Assembly: GCA_015066175.1 (NCBI GenBank)
Contig: SVOW01000002.1
Span: 210,013-274,012 of the forward strand
Source: Oscillospiraceae bacterium
Lineage (GTDB): Bacteria > Bacillota > Clostridia > Oscillospirales > Acutalibacteraceae
Direction: 5' to 3'
DNA length: 64,000 nucleotides
The notes below the pieces were generated by a model. It saw only the letters and a program-made list of their open reading frames with translations. It had not been told where the DNA came from and made no database searches. The position numbers were made by a program, and so were the translations under genes. Shown piece after piece: positions 7,863-15,787 of the stretch. The number at the start of each line of letters is the position of its first letter. The stretch's first letter is position 1.

Positions 7863-9128
7863 ATGTTAAAAAACAAAATAAATTGTTCTGATTTCAAGAA
7901 AATTTTCAATAATCCTGTTGCATTTTTGAAATGGGTGCTAATATCAGTCGCCGTAGGTTTCATTGTTGGCGCCGTTGGTGTTGCTTTTCATTTTGCAGTT
8001 GATTTTGCAACTGAAATAAGAACTGAGCATCCGTGGATAATTTATTTTCTCCCCGTTGGCGGACTTGTGATTGTGCTGATTTATAAACTGTGTAAAAAGG
8101 AAAACAACAAGGGGACAAATGATATTATTCTCGCAGTAAGAGAAAACAAAACTCTTTCAATTCTGATTGCTCCTCTGATCTTTATTTCAAGCACAATTAC
8201 TCACCTTTTCGGCGGTTCATCAGGCAGGGAAGGTGCAGCACTGCAATTAGGTGGTTCAATAGCCTTTTCGTTAGGTAAACTTTTCAGACTTGATGAAAAA
8301 GACCACAAGATTATTGTTATGTGCGGAATGAGTGCTGCGTTTGCTGCATTGTTCGGTACACCAGTATCTGCAGCAATTTTTTCACTTGAAATTACAAGTG
8401 TGGGAATAATGCATTTTTCAGCACTTGTTCCTTGCACTGTTTCTGCAATCGTCGGAACAAAACTTGCTGAATTATTCGGAATAATACCAACACATTTTGA
8501 GTTAAGCGGACTTCCTGATTTCAGCATTTTATCTTTATTGAAAGTAGGCGGTCTTGCGGTTCTTTGTGCAATACTGAGCATCTGGTTTTGCACAATGATG
8601 CATAAATCAGAAAAAATGTATTCACGTTTCCTGAAAAACAGATATTTGCGAATTGCTGCAGGCGGCGCAATAGTAGTTCTTTTTACATTATTAGTCGGTA
8701 GTTACGATTACAATGGTGCAGGTATGGACATAGTCGAAAAGGCAATTTCGGGAACTGCAAAAAATGAGGCTTTCCTTGTAAAAATGTTATTCACAGCATT
8801 AACTCTGAGTGCAGGATATAAAGGTGGAGAAATTGTGCCTGTATTCTTCACAGGTGCAACTTTCGGTAATGTTGCCGGCAAGCTTCTGCGACTCTCCCCT
8901 TCTTTTGGTGCAGGAATCGGGCTTGTTTCACTTTTCTGCGGTGTCACAAACTGTCCGATTACTTCGATAATTCTCAGCGTTGAGCTTTTCGGTGCAGAAG
9001 GAATTATATATTTCTTGCTTTCTTGTGCAATAAGTTACATGCTTTCAGGAAACAGTAGTCTGTATCACGACCAGAAAATTATTTATTCAAAATTTACATA
9101 TGAAATAATTGACAAAAAAACTCAATAA
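7863..9128 (+). CDS. CLC-family anion channel/antiporter
   Basis: A 421-residue membrane protein with about ten or more helices. The gating-glutamate motif GGSSGREGAALQ, the downstream GMSAAFAALFGTPVSAAIFSLE and the late segment KGGEIVPVFFTGATFGN mark it as a CLC protein. CLCs are dimers that move chloride or fluoride, with H+ coupling when the GREG glutamate is present, as here. The GGEIVP form differs from the GGIFAP of E. coli ClcA and recalls bacterial fluoride-type CLCs, but I cannot settle this by eye. It is monocistronic with its own promoter, and there is no fluoride riboswitch in the short leader. Confidence 0.9.
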   Translation: MLKNKINCSDFKKIFNNPVAFLKWVLISVAVGFIVGAVGVAFHFAVDFATEIRTEHPWIIYFLPVGGLVIVLIYKLCKKENNKGTNDIILAVRENKTLSILIAPLIFISSTITHLFGGSSGREGAALQLGGSIAFSLGKLFRLDEKDHKIIVMCGMSAAFAALFGTPVSAAIFSLEITSVGIMHFSALVPCTVSAIVGTKLAELFGIIPTHFELSGLPDFSILSLLKVGGLAVLCAILSIWFCTMMHKSEKMYSRFLKNRYLRIAAGGAIVVLFTLLVGSYDYNGAGMDIVEKAISGTAKNEAFLVKMLFTALTLSAGYKGGEIVPVFFTGATFGNVAGKLLRLSPSFGAGIGLVSLFCGVTNCPITSIILSVELFGAEGIIYFLLSCAISYMLSGNSSLYHDQKIIYSKFTYEIIDKKTQ

Positions 9129-9202
9129 AATGTGATAATATTATTGAAATCCACGATATAATGTGGTATGATTGTAAAAAAGCACAGAAAGCAGATGATA
9201 TT

Positions 9203-10036
9203 ATGAAAAAATTTCCTGTTGCTCTTCAACTTTATTCTGTAAGAGATAATATGGCAGAAGATTTTGAAGGCACACTTAAAAAGGTTAAAGAATTAGGTTA
9301 TGACGGTGTTGAATTTGCAGGTCTCTTTGATAAAACACCTGATGAAGTGAAAGCACTAGTTGATGAAATCGGTCTTACTCCCATTTCTGCTCACGTACCC
9401 TACGCTGATATGGTTGAAGACACAGAAAATGTACTTTCAGGATACGCAAAAATCGGTTGCAAATATGTTGTAGTGCCCTATATGACAGAAGAATACCGCC
9501 CCGGTGCTGAAAAATTTGATGAACTCATTGAGGGTATCAAAAAAATCGGCACTAAGGCAAAAGAGCTGGGTATGACACTTCTCTACCACAACCACGATTT
9601 TGAATTTGTAAAAATCGGTGAAGAATATGGTCTTGATGTGCTTTATGCATCAGTTGACGAAGAAATTTTCAAAACTGAACTTGACACTTGTTGGGTTAAT
9701 GTAGGTGGTGAAAATCCTGCAGAATATATTCTCAAATATTCAGGCAGAAGCCCTGTTGTTCATCTTAAAGACTTTGTTATCAACGGTGAACAGAAAGGTT
9801 CACTCTATAAACTCATCGGTATTGATGATGAAGAAGCATCTGACAACTCAGAAGAAGGCTTTGCTTTCAGACCTGTTGGTTACGGTTGTCAGGACTTTGG
9901 TGCAATCCTTGAAGCAAGCGAAAAAGCAGGTGCTGAATGGGTCGTTGTTGAGCAGGACGAAGCTACAATGGGCAAAACTCCCATTGAAAGTGCTGAAATG
10001 AGCCGTAATTATCTCAAAGATAATTTTGGTATATAA
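9203..10036 (+). CDS. Sugar phosphate isomerase/epimerase (xylose isomerase-like TIM barrel)
   Basis: KKFPVALQLYSVRDNMAEDFEGTLKKVKELGYDGVEFAGL is the standard opening of the AP-endonuclease-2/xylose-isomerase-like TIM barrel. Metal ligands fit LLYHNHDFEF, ELDTCWVNVGG, VVHLKDF and WVVVEQDE. I chose the ATG at 9203 rather than 9161, because the first 14 residues of the track ORF are not conserved-looking and a TATAAT lies at 9155-9160. It is followed by a Gfo/Idh/MocA dehydrogenase, a common pairing for inositol- or keto-sugar conversion. Both genes show strongly biased codon use (CTT, CCC, GGC), as expected for high expression. The exact substrate is unknown. Confidence 0.85.
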   Translation: MKKFPVALQLYSVRDNMAEDFEGTLKKVKELGYDGVEFAGLFDKTPDEVKALVDEIGLTPISAHVPYADMVEDTENVLSGYAKIGCKYVVVPYMTEEYRPGAEKFDELIEGIKKIGTKAKELGMTLLYHNHDFEFVKIGEEYGLDVLYASVDEEIFKTELDTCWVNVGGENPAEYILKYSGRSPVVHLKDFVINGEQKGSLYKLIGIDDEEASDNSEEGFAFRPVGYGCQDFGAILEASEKAGAEWVVVEQDEATMGKTPIESAEMSRNYLKDNFGI

Positions 10037-10069
10037 CTTAAATCCTTATTAAAAGCGAGGTATATAAAA

Positions 10070-11221
10070 ATGGCAACAGAAGAAAAAGTAAACATTCTTG
10101 ACGAATTCAAAGTTAAACACGAAAAGAATGAAATCGACACAAGCAAAAAGCTTAAAGTAGGTATCATCGGTACAGGCTGGATTGCAGATGCTCATATGGA
10201 AGAATATCTCAAAATGCCTGATATCGAATTTGTAGGTGCTGCAGACCTTATCCCCGGCAAAGCAGATGCTTTCCTTGAAAAATGGGGCGTAAAAGGTGCA
10301 AGAACATACCTTTCACACAAAGAACTTCTTGATAACGAAGAACTTGACGCAGTAAGTGTTTGTACTTATAACGCAACACATGCTGAATGTACAATCTATG
10401 CTCTTGAAAAAGGCGTTAACGTACTTCTTGAAAAACCCATGTGCGTTACAACTGAAGAAGCAGTTGCTATCTGCAAAGCTGAAAAAGCAAGCGGCAAAAT
10501 CGTTTCTGTTGGCTTCCAGCCCAGATTTGACGAAAATATGAAAATGATTAAAGAAATCGTTGAATCAGGTGAACTTGGTGAAGTTTACTACATTCAGACA
10601 GGCGGCGGCAGAAGACGCGGTATCCCCACTCCTTTCGGCACATCATTCATTGAAGAAAAAACTGCCGGTATCGGTGCACTCGGTGATATCGGTTGCTATT
10701 CACTTGATATGCTCCTTAACGCTATCGGTTATCCCAAGCCACTTACAGTAACAGGTTATAAATCAGACTTCTTCGGCAAAGCTGATGATTATGAACACAA
10801 AGATGTATTCGGTGTTGACGACTTTGCAGCAGCATTTGTTCGTCTTGAAGGCGGCATTATCCTTGATTTCCGTATTTCATGGGCAATGAATATGGACACT
10901 TGCGGTGACGCTCTTATCCTCGGTAAAAAAGCAGGTCTGAGAATCCCCTCAACAGAATGCTGGAACGGCTCAATCGGCGGTCCTCTTAAAATCTACCGCA
11001 ACATCGGTTCAAGCGAAGTCTGCACAGAAATTCCAGAAAAGAACAATGACGGTGAAGGCAACTTCTATAAGAAAATCCGTTCATTCCTCGATGCAGTTAA
11101 AACAGGTGGTCCTGCTCCTGTTCCCACAAGCCAGATTCTTTACAACCAGGCTATTATCGACGGTATCTGCAAATCAGCAAACCTCGGCAGAGAAATCGAA
11201 ATCGAAATTCCTGAAGTATAA
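10070..11221 (+). CDS. Gfo/Idh/MocA-family oxidoreductase
   Basis: A 383-residue dehydrogenase. After a 25-residue N-terminal extension the Rossmann motif KVGIIGTGWIADAHMEEY binds NAD(P), and LLEKPMCVTTEEAVAIC carries the EKP catalytic lysine. The C-terminal domain (IGALGDIGCYSLDMLLNAIG) forms the substrate site. It oxidizes or reduces a sugar or cyclitol. A strong terminator follows directly, so this and the upstream isomerase form a two-gene operon. Substrate not determinable. Confidence 0.9.
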   Translation: MATEEKVNILDEFKVKHEKNEIDTSKKLKVGIIGTGWIADAHMEEYLKMPDIEFVGAADLIPGKADAFLEKWGVKGARTYLSHKELLDNEELDAVSVCTYNATHAECTIYALEKGVNVLLEKPMCVTTEEAVAICKAEKASGKIVSVGFQPRFDENMKMIKEIVESGELGEVYYIQTGGGRRRGIPTPFGTSFIEEKTAGIGALGDIGCYSLDMLLNAIGYPKPLTVTGYKSDFFGKADDYEHKDVFGVDDFAAAFVRLEGGIILDFRISWAMNMDTCGDALILGKKAGLRIPSTECWNGSIGGPLKIYRNIGSSEVCTEIPEKNNDGEGNFYKKIRSFLDAVKTGGPAPVPTSQILYNQAIIDGICKSANLGREIEIEIPEV

Positions 11222-11240
11222 TAAACAGAATAATAAAATC

Positions 11241-11277
11241 AAGAACTACAAGTCTGCAAAGGCTTGTAGTTCTTTTT
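11241..11277 (+). terminator. Rho-independent terminator
   Basis: AAGAACTACAAG pairs with CTTGTAGTTCTT and is followed by a T-run, 20 bases after the oxidoreductase stop. Confidence 0.9.
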
Positions 11278-11288
11278 GCAATTCAATG

Positions 11289-11317
11289 TTGAAAACAGAT
11301 TATTTATATGATATTAT
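11289..11317 (+). promoter_or_regulatory. Promoter of the DUF3795 operon
   Basis: TTGAAA, 17 bases, TATTAT, about 30 bases before the ATG. Confidence 0.7.
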
Positions 11318-11348
11318 GAAGAAAACAGAACTTAAGTAGGTGGATAGA

Positions 11349-11618
11349 ATGATCGAATCAAAATGCGGTATACTTTGTTGTTCCTGTAATTTCAGAGATA
11401 CTTGTGGTTGCGGTGGTTGTATAGAAACAAATGGACATCCGTTTTATGGCGAATGTCCTGTTGCGAATTGTTGTCAAAATAAAGAAATAGCTTATTGCGG
11501 TGAATGCCCTGATATGCCTTGCGAATTGCTTATAAAATTTTCCTGTGACCCTGAACATGGTGATAATCCAAAAGGTGCCAGAATTGAGCAATGTAAAATA
11601 TGGAAGGCAGAAAGCTGA
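11349..11618 (+). CDS. DUF3795-type cysteine-rich protein
   Basis: A 90-residue protein with twelve or more cysteines in CGILCCSCNFRDTCGCGGC, GECPVANCC and YCGECPDMPC. This layout is that of the DUF3795 family, thought to bind metal, function unknown. The ATG at 11349 is chosen because TAGGTGG lies six bases upstream; the GTG at 11340 is inside that site. It is two bases from the next gene, also with a CxxCxxC site, and the third gene is a PNPOx-like flavoprotein. Confidence 0.78.
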   Translation: MIESKCGILCCSCNFRDTCGCGGCIETNGHPFYGECPVANCCQNKEIAYCGECPDMPCELLIKFSCDPEHGDNPKGARIEQCKIWKAES

Positions 11619-11619
11619 T

Positions 11620-12096
11620 ATGAATAAGAGTATCTTTGATTACATTGTTGAGAATTTAAGCGGTGATATGAAGCAAACTGCTTTAGATTTCGCAAATTAT
11701 TTACAAGATAGCAGTGTTGAGTTTATCAAAGACAACGGTTATTGGAAGGACAGAATATATTATCTTTGCAAATTCAATGGTGAATATGTTTGTTTTATTG
11801 CAATTAAGGACCCCAATGAACCTGAAAATCATTGGACTATTTGGTCTGAGGACAGTAATGCCTACGAAGATGCAAATGCTGACGATAGTGTAATAAATGC
11901 AGCGTGGAAACATGTTGACCATTGCGGAAAATGCGGCTCCTGCGGGGGCGGAAAAACAAAAAATATCTTCGGTAAAATATTTGACGATGTATGTGGTTGC
12001 ACTTTTCGTATTGATAATGCAACTCAAAGTGATTTGCCGTTTTTGAAGAAAATGATTGAATTCCGAATTGCCGAAATTTCAGGAAAATCTATTTAA
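11620..12096 (+). CDS. Hypothetical protein with CxxCxxC metal site
   Basis: A 158-residue protein starting MNKSIFDYIVENLSG. The middle (DRIYYLCKFNGEYVCFIAIKD) looks like a small alpha/beta or beta-rich domain. The centre carries HCGKCGSCGGGKTKNIFGK, a likely zinc or Fe-S binding site, and a further VCGCTF. The start at 11620 follows GGAAGG and sits two bases after the DUF3795 stop; the track start at 11545 would overlap that gene. I do not recognise the family. The context suggests a shared metal-related role with its neighbours. Confidence 0.65.
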   Translation: MNKSIFDYIVENLSGDMKQTALDFANYLQDSSVEFIKDNGYWKDRIYYLCKFNGEYVCFIAIKDPNEPENHWTIWSEDSNAYEDANADDSVINAAWKHVDHCGKCGSCGGGKTKNIFGKIFDDVCGCTFRIDNATQSDLPFLKKMIEFRIAEISGKSI

Positions 12097-12114
12097 GTTT
12101 CAGAGGATAAGTAT

Positions 12115-12525
12115 ATGAACAAAAAATTTGATAACATATTGAAAGAGCGTTTCAGTAAGGATTCTCTTATATCAATTGCAACTGTTGATAACTGCAGTAT
12201 TCCGTGGGTAAGAACAGTTGATGCGATTTATATTGATGGAGCATTTTATACCATAACTCACAACTCAACTAACAAAATGAAACATATCAGCAGTAATCCC
12301 GTTGTCGCAATTTGTGGCGAATGGTTTTCAGGACACGGCAAGGCTGAAAGTTTAGGATATATCCGAAATGAAAAAAACAAGGATTTGGCAGATGAATTAA
12401 GAAAAGCTTTTGCATCGTGGTATGATAACGGTCATACAAATGAGAATGATGTAAATACCATAATATTAAAAATCACTGTTACAGACGGCATTATTTACGA
12501 GAACGGAAAAAGATTTGAATTTTAA
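12115..12525 (+). CDS. Pyridoxamine 5'-phosphate oxidase-like flavin-binding protein
   Basis: A 136-residue split-barrel protein. DSLISIATVDNCSIPWVRTVDAIYIDGAFYTITHNSTNKMKHISSNPVVAICGEW is the FMN-binding region of the PNPOx-like family. Such short members are usually flavin or F420 oxidoreductases of unknown substrate rather than true PdxH. It is the last gene of the DUF3795 operon, 18 bases downstream, and is followed by a terminator. Confidence 0.82.
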   Translation: MNKKFDNILKERFSKDSLISIATVDNCSIPWVRTVDAIYIDGAFYTITHNSTNKMKHISSNPVVAICGEWFSGHGKAESLGYIRNEKNKDLADELRKAFASWYDNGHTNENDVNTIILKITVTDGIIYENGKRFEF

Positions 12526-12550
12526 TTGAAAGTGTAGTATAGAAACAAAA

Positions 12551-12585
12551 AAGGATAGCTCTTTAATCGGAGCTATCCTCTTTTA
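12551..12585. terminator. Bidirectional terminator
   Basis: AAGGATAGCTC/GAGCTATCCTC stem with an A-run on the left and a T-run on the right, between convergent genes. Confidence 0.88.
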
Positions 12586-12599
12586 ATAACTTCACTACG

Positions 12600-13037
12600 T
12601 TATCTATCTTCCAAAATCCTCCATAAAGACTTAAGAAACGCTTCATCTTGCTCTTTCGTTCTTTTTGAAGGACCTTTCGTTCTTCCGCCTGCCATTCTTA
12701 CTTTCTTTGCAAAATGGCGTTGTTCAAGTAAAGAACCAATATTGAACTCGGTAAAAATAAGACCATTCTGATTAAGCACATTTGCTTTTTTAGCAAGGCA
12801 CATTGCCGCAAGACCATAATCCTGGGTAACAACCACATCCCCTGCTTTTACAAGGTTCACAAGTGCGAAATCTGCGCTGTCTGCGCCTTTAGATACAACA
12901 ATAGTTCTTGCATTTTCACGTTCAATCATGTGTGAAGTGTCGCAGAGTAAAATACATTCTTCAACATTATGTTGTCTTGCACAATCAAGTGCAATATCAG
13001 TTACGGGACAAGCATCTGCATCAATTAATAATTTCAT
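12600..13037 (-). CDS. YaiI/YqxD family protein (DUF188)
   Basis: MKLLIDADACPVTDIALDCARQHNVEECILLCDTSH is the conserved PIN-like start of the YaiI/YqxD family, with the later blocks VVSKGADSADFALVNLVKAGDVVVTQDYGLAAMCL and GGRTKGPSKRT. The role is unknown, with an RNase-like fold proposed. The ATG at 13037 gives the conserved N-terminus; the track start adds 15 unconserved residues. Monocistronic, divergent from glycerate kinase. Confidence 0.88.
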   Translation of the reverse strand: MKLLIDADACPVTDIALDCARQHNVEECILLCDTSHMIERENARTIVVSKGADSADFALVNLVKAGDVVVTQDYGLAAMCLAKKANVLNQNGLIFTEFNIGSLLEQRHFAKKVRMAGGRTKGPSKRTKEQDEAFLKSLWRILEDR

Positions 13038-13067
13038 TATAATCACCAAAAATATTTTATCACAAAT

Positions 13068-13096
13068 TTGCTTAAATTGCAAAAATATGTTATTAT
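13068..13096 (+). promoter_or_regulatory. Promoter of glycerate kinase
   Basis: TTGCTT, 17 bases, TATTAT, 22 bases before the ATG at 13119. Confidence 0.6.
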
Positions 13097-13118
13097 AAAT
13101 TCAAAGTGTGGTGTTATT

Positions 13119-14246
13119 ATGAATGTAGTTGTAGCTATTGACTCATTTAAAGGAAGTCTATCATCTTTACAAGCCGGGAATGCTGTTAAAGAAGCTTTAA
13201 TAAAAGCAGATAAAGCTTCTACCGCAGAAGTATTTTCTCTTGCAGACGGCGGAGAAGGCACTGTTGAAGCAATGTACGAAGGTCTTGGCGGAGAGATTAA
13301 AGAAATTGAAGTAACAGGTCCGATTTTTAATAAAGTTAAATCCCGATATCTGATTCTTCCGGATAAAACCGCCGTTATTGAAATGGCAACAGCAGCAGGT
13401 CTTAATCTTGTACCTGAAAATAAAAGAAACCCGATGGACACTACTACTTTCGGTGTTGGTGAATTAATTAAAGACGCAATTTCTTCAGGCTGCAGAAATT
13501 TTATTATCGGCATAGGTGGCAGTGCTACGAATGACGGCGGAATCGGTATGCTTTCGGCGTTAGGTTATGATTTCAGAGATGAAAACAACGAAACTATCCC
13601 CCTTTGCTGTAAGGGACTTGAACATCTTTATGAAATATCTGCAAGGAATGTTTTACCTGAACTTGAAGATTGTAAATTCCGTATTGCTTGTGATGTAAAC
13701 AATCCCCTTTGCGGTAAAAACGGATGTAGTTACATTTTTGCACCACAGAAAGGCGCAAGTGAAGACGACATTGTAAAAATGGATTTATGGCTCAAAAAGT
13801 ATGCTGAAATTGCAAAAACTATTTCATCAGATGCAGACTCAGACTTTCCCGGTGCCGGTGCTGCAGGTGGTCTCGGCTTTGCTTTCCGCACATTTACAAA
13901 TGCAGAGCTTGAATCAGGTATTGATATAATAATCGATGCAATCTGTCTTGAAGATGGTATAAAAAACTGCGATATAGTTGTTACAGGCGAAGGTAGACTT
14001 GACAGCCAGACGGTTATGGGAAAAGCTCCTATAGGTGTTGCAAAACTTGCTAAAAAATATGGTAAAAAGGTTATTGCCTTTTCAGGAATAATCGGAAACG
14101 GTGCTGAAGTCTGCAATAAACACGGCATTGATGCATTTTTTCCCATTGTCAGGACAATTACAACAGCAGAAAGTGCAATGAAACCCGATAACGCATATAA
14201 AAATTTAACTGATACTGCATATCAGGTTTTCAGATTAATTAAATAA
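13119..14246 (+). CDS. glxK: Glycerate kinase (GarK/GlxK family)
   Basis: A 375-residue cytosolic enzyme that phosphorylates glycerate to 2- or 3-phosphoglycerate. The start MNVVVAIDSFKGSLSS, the centre FIIGIGGSATNDGGIGML and the late block IVVTGEGRLDSQT are hallmarks of the type II glycerate kinase family. The ATG at 13119 matches the family N-terminus; the track start is 17 codons too long. It is followed after 15 bases by an unrelated membrane-anchored protein. The serine dehydratase gene is nearby but in a separate unit. Confidence 0.93.
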   Translation: MNVVVAIDSFKGSLSSLQAGNAVKEALIKADKASTAEVFSLADGGEGTVEAMYEGLGGEIKEIEVTGPIFNKVKSRYLILPDKTAVIEMATAAGLNLVPENKRNPMDTTTFGVGELIKDAISSGCRNFIIGIGGSATNDGGIGMLSALGYDFRDENNETIPLCCKGLEHLYEISARNVLPELEDCKFRIACDVNNPLCGKNGCSYIFAPQKGASEDDIVKMDLWLKKYAEIAKTISSDADSDFPGAGAAGGLGFAFRTFTNAELESGIDIIIDAICLEDGIKNCDIVVTGEGRLDSQTVMGKAPIGVAKLAKKYGKKVIAFSGIIGNGAEVCNKHGIDAFFPIVRTITTAESAMKPDNAYKNLTDTAYQVFRLIK

Positions 14247-14261
14247 AAGGAGAACAACAAT

Positions 14262-15302
14262 ATGGAAGCAATATTTACTAAAATCTCGGCATTCTTTATG
14301 TCGATTATCACAGCAATCACTCTTTTGCCCACCAATATAGTAAACACTGTTACAAGTGATACAGGTATTATTGAAAAAATCGTTTTTTCTGAATATAATC
14401 AGGTATCAGAAAAATTCTGTGAAATACCCGCACTTGATACAGAATTTGTACCGCAAGGTCTTGCTTACAGTGATTACCTTGACAGAGTACTTATTTGCGG
14501 TTATATGGATGAAGATGATTCAGCTTCAAGAATCTATGTTATCAATCCTGAATCAGGTGAATGCGAAAAATTTGTAACGCTTATTGAAACTGACGGTGAA
14601 AAATACACGGGTCACTGTGGCGGTATCGCCACATTCGAAAATAATGCCTGGGTAGTTTCAGGAAAATATGCACGCAGACTGTCTCTTGATGCACTGAAAA
14701 ATGCCGAAAACGGCACCTCAATTCAATTTATTGATAAATTTAATACAGGCACCAGAGCATCATATGCAAACTGTTCGAACGGCATTTTATGGGTTGGTGA
14801 ATACCACAAAAACGGAGACACATATAAAACTGAAGACAGCCATCATTTAACTTCTCCAAATGGCGAAAAAATGTTTGCATGGACCTGCGGTTATATCCTT
14901 GAAAGCGGAAACGAAACAGGTTTTGATTACGACGGAACATCAAAGGAAATTGTTGCTCCTGATTATATTCTTGCTACTGAATCAATGTGTCAGGGCTTTA
15001 TGCAGCTTCCGGACGGCAGATTTGTCACAAGTATCTCAGGTTCAATTATCAATTCTCAACTTAATACTTTTGAAAATGTTCTTGAAAATAACGAAGATGC
15101 AACAGTAACGGTTTCTGGTAAAGAAGCAAAACTCTGGTTCCTTGATTCAACAAAAATGGTTTCTTCGCTCAATGCTCTCCCTCGTTCCGAAGGTGTCGAT
15201 AATTACAACGGCAAAACTTTGGTGCTTTATGAATCAGGATGCAAGAAAATGTTTGCTGCACAAATTGTAAGAACAGAAAATGTGTGGAGTGTTACATTAT
15301 AA
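14262..15302 (+). CDS. Membrane-anchored or secreted hypothetical protein
   Basis: A 346-residue protein with a hydrophobic N-terminus (ISAFFMSIITAITLLPTNIV) that should act as a signal peptide or anchor. The rest has repeated beta-type segments such as EFVPQGLAYSDYLDRVLICGYM, HCGGIATFENNAWVVSGKYARRL and MCQGFMQLPDGRFVTSISG, which suggest an extracellular beta-propeller-like fold. GGAG precedes the ATG. It sits 15 bases after glycerate kinase and is probably co-transcribed with it, though a functional link is not obvious. I do not recognise a named family. Confidence 0.7.
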   Translation: MEAIFTKISAFFMSIITAITLLPTNIVNTVTSDTGIIEKIVFSEYNQVSEKFCEIPALDTEFVPQGLAYSDYLDRVLICGYMDEDDSASRIYVINPESGECEKFVTLIETDGEKYTGHCGGIATFENNAWVVSGKYARRLSLDALKNAENGTSIQFIDKFNTGTRASYANCSNGILWVGEYHKNGDTYKTEDSHHLTSPNGEKMFAWTCGYILESGNETGFDYDGTSKEIVAPDYILATESMCQGFMQLPDGRFVTSISGSIINSQLNTFENVLENNEDATVTVSGKEAKLWFLDSTKMVSSLNALPRSEGVDNYNGKTLVLYESGCKKMFAAQIVRTENVWSVTL

Positions 15303-15307
15303 ATAAC

Positions 15308-15336
15308 TTGATTTAGTCAGCAATTTATGTTATTAT
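15308..15336 (+). promoter_or_regulatory. Promoter of the DtxR-type regulator
   Basis: TTGATT, 17 bases, TATTAT, about 30 bases before the TTG start. Confidence 0.65.
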
Positions 15337-15366
15337 GGTAAAAATATAGATTAAGGATGTTGTGCT

Positions 15367-15738
15367 TTGAAAGTTCTTGAATCGGGTGAAAACTACCTCG
15401 AAACAATACTTGTTTTAAATAAACAAAATAATAATGAAACACGTGCAATAGATGTGTGCAATTCTCTCGGATTCTCTAAACCTACAGTAAGTGTAATGCT
15501 CAAACAATTGCGTGAAAACGGATATGTTACTGTGAATGAAAAAGGTTTTTTGAGCCTGACTGATAAGGGGTTTGAGATTGCTAAAAAGGTTTATGAAAGA
15601 CATAATGTTATTGCCGAATTACTTATGGCAATCGGTGTCAGCCGTGAAACAGCCTTGAAAGATGCATGTAAAATAGAGCACGATATAAGCGATGAAACAT
15701 TCACTCAACTTAAAATTCAACTTGAAAAACTAAAATGA
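15367..15738 (+). CDS. DtxR/MntR-family metal-dependent repressor
   Basis: A 123-residue regulator: winged helix (DVCNSLGFSKPTVSVMLKQLRENGYV) then a dimerization helix domain, without the SH3-like third domain. Compared from memory with B. subtilis MntR and C. diphtheriae DtxR, the metal ligands are mixed: Asp8 of MntR is replaced by Asn (SGENYLET), Glu11 and the helix-5 His (YERHNV) are kept, and DACKIEHDIS has the Cys-Glu-His set of iron-type DtxR rather than Glu-Glu-His. It starts with TTG after AAGGATG. No metal transporter is adjacent, but a Mn2+ riboswitch-controlled ATPase lies 4 kb away. Confidence 0.88.
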   Translation: MKVLESGENYLETILVLNKQNNNETRAIDVCNSLGFSKPTVSVMLKQLRENGYVTVNEKGFLSLTDKGFEIAKKVYERHNVIAELLMAIGVSRETALKDACKIEHDISDETFTQLKIQLEKLK

Positions 15739-15746
15739 TAAAGTAG

Positions 15747-15787
15747 AACCCACAGAGCAGTTAAACTCTGTGGGTTAATTTTTTAAT
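15747..15787 (+). terminator. Terminator between convergent genes
   Basis: AACCCACAGAG/CTCTGTGGGTT stem with a T-run on the plus strand. It overlaps the end of the serine dehydratase gene. Confidence 0.85.

Noticed and set aside
13043-13513. 156-residue minus-strand ORF opposite glycerate kinase
   Set aside because: Shadow of the kinase gene; it also crosses the divergent promoter region.
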